Part shown: in pieces, positions 46,733 through 59,625 of the stretch | Position numbering within the stretch: position 1 is the first letter of the stretch | Layout: the number at the start of each line of letters is the position of its first letter | Origin: Paralvinella palmiformis | Taxonomy: Eukaryota; Annelida; Polychaeta; Terebellida; Alvinellidae | Direction: 5' to 3' | NCBI GenBank assembly: GCA_025642065.1 | Contig: JAODUP010000154.1 | Location: 1,047,001 to 1,111,000, forward strand | DNA length: 64,000 nt | Notes under the pieces: model-generated | What the model saw: the letters and a program-made list of their open reading frames with translations, nothing else | Database searches by the model: none | Told to the model about the DNA's origin: nothing | Made by a program: the position numbers and the translations under genes

Positions 46733-48187
46733 GGGGATGAAGGATGTCGGTAGATGATGATAACAAGCTTCGAGATGAGCATGGAATGTTAAGTAATGTT
46801 TCATCGATATCATCCTAGTTAGTATCCGAGGACTGTCATTTGACCTCTGACAGGTATCACAGTCAAAACATCTAACAGGTACCATAATACTGACGTGATT
46901 CGCTTACGTAAACAAAGAAAGGAATAAACAAACAAACAAACAAAAACAAACAAGCAAACAAGCAATGTCACTGTGAAACTTACCTTAAAATTTATTTCCC
47001 ATTTTTAAATTGCGTTTTTTATTCATGTTTTTGTTTTTATATAAAAATATGAATTTTTGAATATTGAAATTAGTATTTTGACTAAGCAGCCAAGCTCTAT
47101 GTAATCAGAGTCTTTTCAATACGTCGATTATGCAATAAGTTCGAGTGTTGATTAACCGGGTAACAATGCTGCGAGGTCGGTTCTTATAAATCTCTTAGAC
47201 GAGAGGGCGGATACTTGATATGTGACAGCGTTATTAGAACAAGTCAATTTACCTTCGACTAATTTTCCAATTAAAATATCCCATCCACCCGTTCACGATA
47301 ATACCAGAATGTTGTCAGCCATAATCGATAAATTTCCATTCCTATCAAGTAGATGATTCTTTCTTTCTTGATGACAGAATTCGTGCAACATATCCAGCCG
47401 TCGTGTCCGTTACAAGATGACTGATTATTTCGGGAGAAATTCGTGGAATTAACAGAAATAATTGTCTTCCGCATATGAGAGGCAACATTTAGGAGACGTA
47501 TTTATGATCTGGGCATTACCGGTTTGATGAAATACGGGTTTATCGAAAGCCGGATAAACGAAGATTCCCTCAAATTGAACGCCGTCTTTAATGAATCAAT
47601 CAGAAATTTAGTATTTATTTTCTTCCAGCGATTGTTAATATTATATCGCGTAATTTATTTAATAGAACAGTGAATTAAAACAAAAAAACACGACGACTAT
47701 ATTAAAGAACTTATTTTATGTCTTTCAGGCGCGCTAACTTATGATCTCTTTTAAATGTTGTTCTCAATGTATCAATATTGTGAAATGTCATATTTAAAAC
47801 AATATTATTCGGTTGACAGAAATAAAATAAATTTTGTTCTTTTATATTTGAGAGATAACAATATTATCTCTGATGGCATAAGGATGATGATGACAACGAC
47901 GACGATGATGATGATGATGATGATGATAATGAAGATACTATTAATATACCGATGAACAGAACTGTATGGAATCCATAGATTGTTTAATAAGCTTGAAAAA
48001 ATTAGTCTAATAAAGTTAAAATAAATCGTACTTTAGAAATCGGACAGGATCTATATCTCGTAAACTTTACTCTAAAAAATATTAGCAATATTTGCCTTTT
48101 ATCAGAGAAATGCTGCTCAAAATCAATCAGTTAATAACCCTATCAGCTTTGGCTAAAGTCTTACTTTTCATTTATACATTATTCAGT

Positions 48188-48190
<3 letters not shown>

Positions 48191-48220
<30 letters not shown>
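48191..48220. repeat. (TA)n microsatellite
   Basis: A TA tract of about 30 bp just before the GC-richer block at 48250. Confidence 0.9.
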
Positions 48221-48223
<3 letters not shown>

Positions 48224-49098
48224 CTATTAAGGACCAGGAAACCTGGCTTTAATCGCCTCATCTTAACTGTGAGTGATAACAACATTAGTGGCGCGTTATC
48301 ACCGTACAACGTTCAGGCTTCGGCAGATCCAGACATGACGTAAAGGGCCACAATTGTCGATGACTTAACGCGTCCCTTTGTCAGTCGCCAAACGTTCGCA
48401 ACATTTCGTGGTTATTCCGGGGAAGCCAATAGTGAATTAGAAGCCGGGAATACAATGACGTGGCGTCGTGAAAGCTGCGATCCCGTCAGAAAAGAAACCT
48501 CACCGTTGTCTTTCCACCAGATGTCTTTAAGGAGAGCTTCATTGTAAACTGTCCCGTGGACCAGTGCAAATCGAGCACGGCCAATAGATGACACGAACCA
48601 ACCGAGCTGCACCGTGGTGCACCTGGCAGCACCGATTTGGGGAACGCGAATGGAAAGAAATTGCTTCTCCGGAGATTTAATGTGGCCATTGAAATGTACT
48701 TGTGACGTCCGTATGTAGAAAGGCCGACTGTCTTATGGGAAGCCAGAACCGGTATAATACTATTGTCGGCGCATTTGTTTCCGTAATTTGGTTGAATGTG
48801 GTTCTAAAAAAGGAGACTTTTTAAATGTGATTCACTCAAACATAAACCGCCATCGTGCTGTCGGAAGGTGATCGTTTGTTCCGGTTTATGTGCCCTTTAC
48901 TGGTAGCTGAAAACTTGATCCTCCACAGGTAGCCGAAGACGGAGTTATATTGTACAGGTCCGAACCACGGATTAACGGCACTAACGAGTAAAGTCATTAA
49001 TATTAACTGGAGTACATATAGTACTCAGAATAGTAGTATTAGTCTCGAGATTATAAATCTGTAAATAACATGCATTGACCATATGGAGTAACTATCTC

Positions 49099-49123
49099 AT
49101 ATATATATATATATATATATGTG

Positions 49124-49207
<84 letters not shown>
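49099..49207. repeat. (TA)n(TG)n compound microsatellite
   Basis: TA to 49120, then TG to about 49207 with single T interruptions at 49123 and near 49168. Confidence 0.9.
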
Positions 49208-49208
<1 letters not shown>

Positions 49209-50044
49209 TTCCAAGATGTCTATGTCTGTCTGCCAGTAGTTTTCTACCCCACACCTGTAGTTCCTCTGACTCTGGCCAGATGGCGATCGTGAGTTAGGAA
49301 ATGTTTACTGATTTGTGAAAGATCCAGTTCTATATGTCTAGACCTTTAGCTTCAAGTCAACACGTTATAAGCTTTTGTCAGAGTGAAGTTAGATATGTAT
49401 AAATAAATTAGCCAATCACTAAATACTGAACTAATATTGAAGTTACCCCTTACTCGAAATGACAGTATCAGTTAAATTTTTCGTACATCGATCATGAATG
49501 TACCAATATTATAAACAACTCGTTCACAGACAGACATAACTGAAATTAAGAACCTTTCCAGTGTTCTATGTTGGGTGATGGGAAAGGGTGGTGGATGGGG
49601 CTAATTATCTCAAATAAATATACTGTTTAACTAATTTTTCCGGATTAGGTCAATCAGTTAATAGACTCAGAAGGATTGCCAAAGGTTTTATTTCTCGATT
49701 ACATGATGGCTGAATGTTGAAAGCAACACACTTTACCCGTCAAAGCTGAGAGATACATTGTTTTAGCGAAATCTGGATGTTTTAATTTACATGTATAAAA
49801 CTCTCCGATGATTTATCAGCCGAAGCAATCATCTGCGTAATTTACATAAACGAACAAATGTAAGGACACGAAACACAACAAATTTTACATTTCAGGACAA
49901 CCACGTCGTCTTCTTGTATTATCATCCATCTCCTCAATTTGACAATTGACGCCATTTCTGATCCGGCAAAAATTTTGGCAATGAATTAACCCTGTTATAT
50001 AAACCACCGATAACCATTTGGGATAATATTGTACTACAAATAAT

Positions 50045-50125
50045 ATACCTTCCCCGCTCAGTTGGCAGTGTCTCAAGGGTGTTTCATCCTTCGTTTCGCC
50101 TCATTACCTTTAGAGACTGTCGAGT
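50045..50125 (+). mobile_element. Diverged SINE-B fragment
   Basis: It carries CAAGGGTGTTTCATCCTTCG, then TTTCGCCTCATTACCTTTAG, matching the SINE-B body, preceded by GCTCAGTTGGCAGTG, a remnant of a tRNA-like head. Confidence 0.55.
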
Positions 50126-51707
50126 CCAATTAGTCTACCGTATAATATTAAAACTTTTAGCATAAAATTCGAAACAATTCATTTTAAAAACTACATATAT
50201 TCCTGTTGATTGGTGAGCCATGTTTTATTCTGTCCTTCATTTTACGACGCAACCAATACGACAAGACAGACGATAACGGGCAAGGAGACACGTTTCTCGG
50301 TTTCCAGAAGTCAATATTCCGGCTGTACCGAAGTCGATGAGAAAACGATGTGGCGGGGGATGGGAGGAGGGGGAGGCGCTGTCTATGATTTGTAATATTC
50401 ATCGCCCAAATGGATGCTATGAATTTGCATAAGAATATTCTGCCGAGAACTACTCGAAAGGGAGGGGGTGGGTACGGTGTGGGGGACGTTTTACCGCTCG
50501 TCGAACCCACGGAGAAACGCGCCAGCGAAGCTTCTTATTACTGAGGCCAGGGTAACATTGGGGGCCGTGGCTGATTTATGTCAGACTTTAAAAGTGTCTG
50601 GAGTGCCACTAAACTAACGTTGTCGTGTTGCGCGGCAATAGAATATGCGGGTGTCACGGATCCACTTGGATCTTCGGACAACAGCCATTTATCGGCTTTA
50701 TAACAACGTCAGATCTATGGCCAGGCGTTTGTCATATCAGAAGGCGTTCGATTAATAACGTCTTAATAAGCCAATCAAGCAATGGGATGTCTCGATCTTC
50801 TGGGGAGTTAATTCCGGATAGGAAAGCTTCCGGATCTCCTCCCCACAATCACCCAACTCTCCCCCCGTCGTGTCTGTCGGTAGCTGATATGGACGATTTC
50901 AGGCCGTTGCTGTCAGCCTATAAATTTATGAACGACATAGTGCCTGATTGCCTGAGCTACATCCTGCTGATTGGGGAGAGTCTTCGTAAACAATCGGGTC
51001 ATCATCCTGTCAGATATAATCCATAAAAGATAGCTCTATCTCGACCTAAAGCAATTCTTTGGTTAATTCCTTATTAAAATTGTAGATAAGGCTAATTCTA
51101 GCCATTTTATATTTTATGTTGATCAAGATTGGCATTTAGTTAAACGCTAAAGGCATTTCAATCCGTCGATTTTTAATTATTGGCGCGCAGATATTCAGAT
51201 CCCGTGCAGCAGCCGAATGCCATACAAGGGATCATCATGAATATTCGGCTCTGTCCATTTTCACTCGGCAAGTTCCGGTTGGACAGCGTTGTTTACTGAT
51301 GTCAGCAACGTGTGTACATTTTGGTATCGTTTCGCTAGGTTATTTGTGTACGGTCACCACTTTCTGCGTGCCATCACTGAGCGTGCGTGCATATTCTGGT
51401 GTATAATTAATCAGCCACGTGGTGGCCAGCTCAAAGTGTTCCGTGGAAACACAAACCTTTTGCCTACAAAACACGCAAATTATATATAACTCGCAACATG
51501 TAAGTGATAGCGCGATTAATATTGCTAATAAACATAATTGTTAATATAATTATTTGAAAAATGTATTGGCCACTAAAGAATGGCATTAAGGAGGAATATT
51601 ATCACGACTGAATCGTACCTATTTTGTGAAGAAGTGATTATAACTGAGCCATTTCTAGAATATGTTTAAGATTGTCCCCTTTTCCGGTATATAATATCTA
51701 TTGCATT

Positions 51708-51735
51708 TATTATTATTATTATTATTATTATTAAT
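51708..51735. repeat. (ATT)n microsatellite
   Basis: About 27 bp of ATT repeats. Confidence 0.9.
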
Positions 51736-51909
51736 AGGTCTGTTTTACAGAGTCACTCACTTCATCTCACTCACTAAACTAAATTAACTGCCAGTTTTGT
51801 TTCCCTCATCGCGGTTAAGAAGCTCCCGGATCGACGTCCGGATCCCATATACGGTCTACAGCTTCAAGCAATTGTTCTCCGAATATGGCATCATCACCGC
51901 GCCTCATCG

Positions 51910-51923
51910 GTAACCAAGGCAAC
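51910..51923. promoter_or_regulatory. Perfect RFX X-box
   Basis: GTAACCAAGGCAAC fits the RFX-factor X-box consensus GTNRCC-N(0-3)-RGYAAC exactly. It lies in a CpG-retaining block. X-boxes commonly sit in promoters of ciliary genes, but no gene start was recognised next to it, so function is unproven. Confidence 0.35.
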
Positions 51924-52697
51924 TGTGTAAACATAACATCGGGCAGACGTCGGGCCGTTCGGATACTAATCCCTCAAACGAGGAGTCTTAACGATCAGCG
52001 AATTGCGACCAGCTGCCGAAGTTTTCCCGTGATAACGGTAATAAAAAACAGGCGCCCGCCCCGCCAGCCCGCCGCCATCCCACTTCCACCATCATCATGT
52101 CCTACGAACGAGAAAAATAAATCGTCTTTCGTAGATAGATAGTTTCAGGCGGACGCGTCATATTCTCGGATCGTGCTGAGATAACGCCGGATCGTTTCCC
52201 GGTTCCGGTCTTCAGAGTGTCCCGATTCACTAAAATGGGATGTTTGTAAATCTCGCCTCCGACGGCAGCCACGTACGCTACTCAGGAACGTCGGCTACGT
52301 CTAGGATCCGGACAATAAACCCATATTGGCGCTCATCTGCCATCGGGATCGCTCTCGACGAGTCTTTATCTTGTTAGATTAATCAACTGGGCGCCGGCCA
52401 GTCGAACAAAGCAGTCCACCCAACCCACTCGGCGTGTACAAAACAGTCCTGGCCATGATCCGGAAGAAATGTTTGTTCGTTGGATTCTTTTGGGTGGTTT
52501 TCGTGGTGTTTCTCCTCCAGTCATACCCCTCCCCCAATCTCTCGTCTTCCCGCCCAGTCGTACAAAAGCTTTGCTGACGTCGATGGATTTTGACAAATCG
52601 TCACCCACTGACGTAATATTTGACGGAGTCACGGTGCTGCCCTCTGTGGTAATAATGATAAAAGAGCTGTTGGCATGGAACCTATTTGTTTATTTCG

Positions 52698-52701
<4 letters not shown>

Positions 52702-52741
<40 letters not shown>

Positions 52742-52762
52742 TCTCTCTCTCACTCTTTCTCT

Positions 52763-52832
<70 letters not shown>
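52702..52832. repeat. (CT)n polypyrimidine tract
   Basis: Two long CT runs (52702-52737 and 52770-52832) joined by a degenerate TCTTCTCT segment. The Leu-Ser and Arg-Glu frames on either strand are artefacts. Confidence 0.95.
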
Positions 52833-52835
<3 letters not shown>

Positions 52836-53032
52836 TGGTTTGAGTTGTTTCCAGTTAAGGTGCACGTGACGCGTGATTCTGCCGAGTGCCATTTATCAGA
52901 AGCGACGTCTGGTGGTGATGTCACCAAGAAATGTTCTTAGACAAAGAACTGAGAGAATATAGATTTCAAGCAGATTAGATAAAATCTTGAAATTGGCGAC
53001 GCCTTTTTTGCTGTTTTCTGCACAGGCTACTT

Positions 53033-53035
<3 letters not shown>

Positions 53036-53104
<69 letters not shown>
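53036..53104. repeat. (TA)n microsatellite, ~34 units
   Basis: A pure TA tract of about 68 bp. Confidence 0.95.
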
Positions 53105-53105
<1 letters not shown>

Positions 53106-53239
53106 TAGTCTACATTTGGGTAATTTGTGGTTTTTGTGTGTAAGCATGAATAGTTCAAAATTGTAATTCTGATTTCAGTATAAGAGTTAACGCTAGATGT
53201 ATGCATACGTATACACATGCGCATTTATGCATGTATAAA

Positions 53240-53274
53240 CAACACACACACATACACAGGCGCGCGCGCGCGTG

Positions 53275-53306
<32 letters not shown>

Positions 53307-53308
53307 AT
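53240..53308. repeat. (CA)n, (CG)n and (GA)n compound tract
   Basis: CACACA, a GCGCGCGCGCG run at about 53262, then GAGA to 53307. Confidence 0.9.
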
Positions 53309-53532
53309 AACAAACTAAATACACATATAAATTTAGAGGAAAACCTGAGACATTACACACTTCTGGGTACGTAAAGTCGCTACTCCGGGCACATTCCCTG
53401 GTGAATCGTCCAGAGTGTGAAATCACGAATCCAGATTCTCTGTGCCAGTGCCTTATTACTCACAGAGCACAGCACAGTACGACGCCGCCTATTACAGACA
53501 CGCAGGCATGCAATCACGAATATACACACCCA

Positions 53533-53534
<2 letters not shown>

Positions 53535-53581
<47 letters not shown>

Positions 53582-53597
53582 TGTGTGTGTGTGTGTA
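53535..53597. repeat. (TA)n(TG)n compound microsatellite
   Basis: TA to about 53570, then TG to 53597. Confidence 0.9.
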
Positions 53598-54745
53598 GCC
53601 CCCTTTTTCTATTTCCGTAATCTGGTATTGTAATAAAATAAGATCATGGGTCAAAAACTCGAACAGTTGTTAATAATAACTTGTGTCATTCCGATTATTA
53701 TGAGTAACCCAACATCCACTCTAACTGTCTAATATAACGTCTGTGTATTATATATGAGCTTTATCTCCTTTAACCTGAACACAGCGTAACGTTGAAGGTG
53801 CCGTAATATACATGATAAGTGAGAGGACAAAAATACATAAAGCTCTATTTTTTATTATCAATCACAATTAACAATAACATGTAGAATAAAACGGTGATTT
53901 ACTAATGATAAAATCTTAATTTGTACATTTAATTGCGAAAATTAATTTAATCTTGAGCAAAATGATCAAACGAACCTAACTATATTCCGTGGTTCGGCGA
54001 CGTTTTCTTATAGGATTTAGTCGAGCCGGCTAATGGGATTTGTTGCGCATACAATTTGCATAAAAAGGTGCGAGGTCAATAGGTTATTTTTGTACAGGGA
54101 CAGTCGACTGGCTGTTGTCTGAATGAATGTGGACAGAAGCGATAATGACGTGATTTCTGTTTAGTTTAGTGTATTTAGTGAACAGAGAGTGCTAAACCGG
54201 AAGAAAGGTTAGTGGACTATTTTATGGCGATATATTCGCCTACTGGCTGTGTTCGGTGTGATGCTACATTGTTATGCTAGCTTCGTGTGTGCGATCCTTC
54301 CGAATTGTGGATCTGAACCGAAGGTTCCCAAAATACGAGAGAAAAAAACCCCGAACCCATTAAACAGACAACGACATATAGATTGCTTTGCTCTTTTAAT
54401 CATGGCCAGTCGTTTGAAGTGCTTCGGCTTTTTTGTTGTTGTTTACAGATAACTATTGCTCATTCCTTTGTTTTGCATATAACATCGTTTCTTCCGTTGC
54501 TCGATCCACTGTCACCGACAATAACCGATAATATTAAGCAGATAATACTACACAGAGACATACGAACGATATAGTTAGCTTAATTAGGTTATAATCTGCC
54601 AGGTTAAAATAATTGCCGGCACTATTTACAAACTCAGATCGTCCTCCCGCACACCGTACTCCCTTCACTGCCACGGAACAAAAAACAAATCGTACCAAAA
54701 CCAATTCAGCCAATGGTGGCGAGCCGCCGAGAGCGCTGACCCAGT

Positions 54746-57700
54746 TTAGGCGAAGCCGGCCTTTATGAGCCGAGCGAAGAAGAAGTTCACTTCGTTCCAA
54801 GCCGACTTCGGCATGCCATATCGTCCCATGGCCTCCTCTCGTCCCTTCTTGATATCGTTCAGAGCGCGGACGAGGTTCTTCGTGTCCTTGGTACTCATCC
54901 CGAGTCTCCTCCTGAAGTCATCAACCGTCTGACTCACTGAAAACAGCAACAACGACAACAATGACCACAACATGATATACTGATATGATTCGTAACTGAT
55001 ATACCATGGACTGTGGTTCAAGAAAGGGTCTCGCCGAAGGTTTCATTTACTACAAGATCCCAGAAAGGTTTCAAGTAAGTTCAAAGGCAAGTTGATAGTT
55101 TTCGCTGGAATTCGTTGCGGCTAATAAAAACAGGCCTCCTGATTTAAAAAGAGAACAAAATGGCGCATTAATGCTATTCGATGGGGATACACTTACATTC
55201 CTATTGGGAATGGGTTCTATATAGGTGTCAATATTCTCACGGGGAGATTGCTCAAACCCTTTATGGTACATCAAACCATCGAAAGCCAAAACAGATTAAG
55301 GAAACTTATCGCTGAGGATATTTTGGGTTTGTATCCAAAATAGGCTTTTGCTCTGTTTCAAGTAACACGATCAAACTGTAACGTGATTAGGTGGATCCTG
55401 GTGGATCAGGACAATAAGCCAAACACACAAACAAACACACACTCGGTAACCCCACACATTCAAGGAGAACTATCACCTGTCTTCTAACTAAATGTTATAT
55501 GTTTACTCGTCGTAGAATTATTGCTGCTTCTCTCTAACAAATGACATTCTCTGATAGATTTGTTCTTGGCAGATGTCACTTTGTATGAGAGACAACCCGT
55601 CGTAACTCATCTTTCTTCTGACACGGCAACCATTCTAACATTCCCTCGATGCCGCTGTCGACTCTCGCAGTCCACGGCTCTGGTAGCCGGTAATGTCTGT
55701 GACAGCTTCAGTTACTCCTCCCTGATTTACTACAAACATACTAAGCCACTTCCAGTACGTCTGTATGTATGTTGTTTGTCCCATATCAGTTATCTATAGA
55801 CTGTATATATTACGATTTGCGTTGAAACTTATCAGAAATACTACCACAAAGAATGACCACAGTTGTCGTTTTTTTTTAAATTTACGGTGGTATAATGTGA
55901 TCTCCTTCCTCCGTAGTGCAGTCGGTATAGTACCGAGCTGCAGAATCTCGGTCATCGGATCGAAGCTGAATGATATACCTGCGTCTTAAATATATTTCAC
56001 TTGGCCATCTCATTTTTATATACGTCTGGGCTAAACGAAATACTGAATGACTGACTGATTGACTAACCGACCGACGACCGACCGACCATCGTTTTTTGTT
56101 GTTATTGTCAACATCCTATTAGCTCGCCTTTCGGTGTTAACTAACACCAGGGATTGGTGACCTAATCCTAAGGAGACTGGCTCTAAGATGGCTTCATGAC
56201 GACAGCAATCGAGTGATGACAGCAATCCTATGAGCATCACTGTTTGGGCGATCTAATTCATTCTACTAACACGGCCACGGGATTAACGAGCTGATATAAA
56301 CGCAACTTTCAGGTGAACTGCCAGTACTATGCACCACCGATACAACAATAACAACAACAACAACAACACCGCAGGCTGTCAAACTCCTACTAACAACACA
56401 ACTAACTGACACTAGCCGACTAACACGACAAATGCTACCCACATCTAACATTTAACTCTCATTATCCGGATCAGATCCAGCCAGCTCAGTGGCTTGACGT
56501 AGATGGGTTTTTCCATTTTGTCAAAAGCTGGTCTCGTTCATGGCTCGTTTACTGATAAATGGTTCGTCTTATCAAATATTTACGTCCACTAAGTTACGAT
56601 CATTATTGTTGCCGTTAACCTACCCGCCAGTCCGTGGGCCACTTTGTAGATATTTCGGTTGCCGAACAAATTGGGGATGATCCAGTTTTTCTGCGACTCC
56701 AGAAACGAGACGATGTCTTCTACGGGAGGCCTGCTCTCTGGAAAATAGACGTCCGTAAAAACATTAGTCATCTATATTTCACGTGAACAACGAATACATC
56801 GTGATAGTCTGACGTTTTTAGCTGAAGGCAAACTCAACGAACGAAAGGTGTGGATTGAGGGAAACGCCGCCCGCCTCCCAAAAACCTCGTTTAGACCTCA
56901 CGGCTCTCCTGCTCTCGCTTCAATATAGTATTATTGTCTGATATGGAAACTTGTTTTTTATGTCTTAGGGTGTATGTATATTGTGAATGAAGGCAGCTGT
57001 AGAAGGATGTGGTATGTATTATTGATATATCACTGACAGTCTACCTAAACATGGCGCCATTTTCTTGGAAATTCAGCTTCAAGAAAGGTCCCGCAGTCCC
57101 CTCTGCCATAAATATTTTCACCCTGGAGACCCTCTCTCCCGCTCAGATTTTATGTGCTGGCCTAGAATGCGTAAGGGCATGTACCTGTTGCCGTTTTATG
57201 GTCATTTCCGTACACGCGTTTAGGCTAAATGGGCCGAGCGAGCTCCAAAATTGGGTGGGGCGATGTGAAGGATGAAACACCCTTCAGACACAGCAGGGCT
57301 GCGATTCGAATCCCAATCCTAGAAGTCTGCGGCCAATCGTGTTGCCAATTAGGCGATGGAGACACAGCACCTTTGAAGGATAGTGCTTAAGAACAGATCG
57401 ATCCAGAAGGTCCTAACTGTTACCCTTTTTACGATGCCGACATGATACAGTGGGTCACTTAAGGACCTGCGTTTCTGCGAATAATTGTGACGGCTTGGAT
57501 ATACTGAATGTTATTCATGACGATGCGATATCGAAACCAGTCCTGGTTTTTAACGTGCATTTTGATAGAATCATTAATGTAATGTCTGTTTGGTAACTCT
57601 CGGGATAATAACAATTGGCTTATTGGGTTCGGAGCCAGGGCTAAATGGCAGTCTGATTCGCTAGGCTTTATCCATGTTTTCGTTTATGTTTTCGTTTGGA

Positions 57701-57890
57701 TGGCCGAACATTTGGTCTGGAAGATGTTTCTAGAATGACTCTCTATATGATGGCCAAATGAGTATAGACGTGTGGCTTTATTGGCACTCGTTAGTCGGCT
57801 TCTCTCCAATGGCGAAACACCAGCCTCGTTATGGCAGATGGTATTATGTCGACTGTAAACGAGCTAACCGGACTAACTCTCTATCTCTCC

Positions 57891-57930
<40 letters not shown>

Positions 57931-59573
57931 TATTGTCAAAGCAGGTTAGAATAATTAACGTCGTCTGTTGATTCATTGATTACCCACGACAGATGGCTGC
58001 CATGTGATCGGGTAATGACGGCGTTCATTGGAGGTCGCCATATTGCGACGTTGATAAGCGTGTTCGCTAGGTGTCGACACTCTTCGGTCGGGACTGGAGG
58101 AAGGGGGGGGGAATCGTTGATGGGGAAAATTTTGGCACGAGGAGACGATACCGTCGACGACCCCAATTATCGCCCGCTTCTTCTCCGCACCGATCTCCCC
58201 ATCCTCAATTACCATCGAATTCTGTCTCGCTGGCGGTCAAAGTTCGCGGCGCATGCGTAAAACGCCCGAAGTGACGTAGGCCTGGCTTAATCACTCCAAT
58301 TATGGCCGACATAGCATTAGCATCTCCGCCGGGATCTGGCAGAAAGTGATTCTGTGAAACCAGTGGAAAATATCTCCATGGCTTGTAAAATGGGAATAGA
58401 TGATGAGTCAAAAATGCGCTGTTATTAGAAAGGCCATTATGTAGTCCATTATAGCCGAGTTAAAGTACTTAGTGGACAACATCAGCTTATGGCGAGTGGC
58501 CGATTAAGGGGTGGAGGAGGGGGTGGGTGGGAGGTGGACGCTCTCCAACTTTAGCTATTCGAGATAAAATGCACTTGTCTCTCTTTCCCCCTAGACCCCC
58601 CCCCCCCTCTCTGGCCGGTCATCAAGTGTGTTCGGGGCCTTGGCAAGTTAGGTTAGATATATATCGCTGTCCGGTTGTTTGTATTTCTGGGGTCGGGTTG
58701 TGAGGTACAGTGGGGTTGGTCGTCGAAGGACTGTGGGGGCCAATGATGGGCGGTAGAAGGTGCGTCAAACCGTTCGTCCTCTTGAAATCTTTCTCACGAA
58801 CAATGCGCCGCACACTATTGTAGGCGTACACACGCTGAGCCTGCATGGCCAATGCGGACACCATTAGCCAAGCAACCCCTACTAGTTTATAAAATTCTAT
58901 TTTTATTTAATACGTGTTTAAGCATCACTCTGTAAGGAGTTTTGTTTAACTTCCCGCGGCACTCTTTTCTAGAAGAGATTCGAGATTGGTTTTAACAAAA
59001 CTATGGCTTTAGCAACGTATGGACTTTCAATGGCAATTTTTCTGCAAGCTTTTTATAATATTTATAGCATAATCTATAAACGTGATCGGTCGTAATTTCT
59101 GTATAGGGCATAACTTAGAAGGTAAAGCCTGGATTACAGATCTGTGAGGCAGATATGAGCAGAATATAAGCACAAAAGGCGTCCCGTCAATATAGTAATT
59201 ATCTTAGAAGAATCCAATAGTCTGTGTGACAAAATTAAGGACAATATTAAGAACCAAGAAACATATAAACACAGAATCATGTTATAAAGTTAATGTAAGC
59301 CAATAAAAGCATGAATCGGACTGGAAACGAACTGTCCATTTAAATAAGTCTTTATAGCTATAGACGATTGTAAACTAAGTATATATGTCAAATAGGCCAA
59401 TCGATACAGTAAACAATTATTTTTGTTAGTATACTAACTGGCGGTGCACATGTCTCTGTCCTCATCTGAGCCATCTTCACAATCGTAATTCTCGTCGCAG
59501 ATGTAACTCATTGGTATACATGTCCTGGTGGAGCGACATGGCCAAGGCTGGTCAGGTTCTTGGCAGGGATTAC
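54746..59573 (-). CDS. Prohormone-4/IDLSRF-like neuropeptide precursor, 3' exons
   Basis: Three minus-strand exons (59573-59439, 56737-56624, 54936-54746) join in phase 1 throughout and end at a stop. The first encodes an LDL-receptor class A domain with six Cys and the acidic calcium site DCEDGSDED. Across the junction comes SRPPVEDIVSFL, then NLFGNRNIYKVAHGLA, then SQTVDDFRRRLGM, and the protein ends NFFFARLIKAGFA. This order (LDLa, RPPVED, SQT-x-DDF, and an F-x-x-L-x-K-x-GF end) is the layout of the prohormone-4 or IDLSRF-like precursor of insects and lophotrochozoans, a secreted product of neurons. The exon with the signal peptide and the IDLSRF peptide was not found up to 64000 and is probably beyond the right edge. 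About 144 residues are visible. The family call rests on remembered domain order, not on a search. Confidence 0.8.
54937..56623. other. Last intron of the prohormone-like gene
   Basis: 1.7 kb with no exon seen. It includes a GACT/GACC-rich patch at 56045-56090 and a CAACAA tract at 56340-56370. The frame at 55021-54937 is intron read-through ahead of the acceptor TTTTCAG. Confidence 0.6.
57190..57376 (-). mobile_element. SINE-B-related copy with a different head
   Basis: The body matches SINE-B in reverse (GAAGGGTGTTTCATCC, CTCGGCCCATTTAGCC), but the head reads CGCCTAATTGGCAACACGAT and GGGATTCGAATCGC, a different tRNA-like sequence. It lies in the prohormone-like gene's intron. Confidence 0.6.
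57894..57927. repeat. (CT)n microsatellite
   Basis: About 34 bp of CT repeats at the left edge of a CpG-retaining block (57950-58420). Confidence 0.9.
57930..58860. other. CpG-retaining intronic block
   Basis: This part of the prohormone-like gene's intron is clearly GC- and CpG-richer than its flanks (for example GGCGTTCATTGGAGGTCGCC, CGACGTTGATAAGCGTG). It has overlapping frames on both strands, and none matches a family. It may be an enhancer. Confidence 0.35.
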
Positions 59574-59581
59574 CTATAAGA

Positions 59582-59584
<3 letters not shown>

Positions 59585-59625
<41 letters not shown>
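59585..59625. repeat. (TA)n next to the LDLa exon acceptor
   Basis: A TA tract of about 40 bp begins 11 bp upstream (in gene sense) of the acceptor TCTCTTATAG, occupying the space where a polypyrimidine tract and branch point would normally lie. Confidence 0.9.

Larger units (their letters stand above)
46250..54200. other. Long gene-free stretch
   Basis: No exon could be supported in about 8 kb. Microsatellites are listed separately. Within it, 48250-48800 and 50200-52680 are clearly richer in GC and CpG than the rest, and their short frames on both strands show no protein family. These blocks could hold regulatory DNA. Confidence 0.45.

Noticed and set aside
50625..51026. 133-codon plus-strand frame
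   Set aside because: No motif, no splice signals at sensible places, and similar long frames occur on the other strand of the same GC-rich block.
52469..52892. Leu-Ser and Arg-Glu frames
   Set aside because: They are translations of the CT tract on each strand.
58622..58864. 80-codon minus-strand frame between prohormone exons
   Set aside because: The LDLa and RPPVED exons join directly in phase 1 (giving AKSRPPVED), so no exon is needed here.
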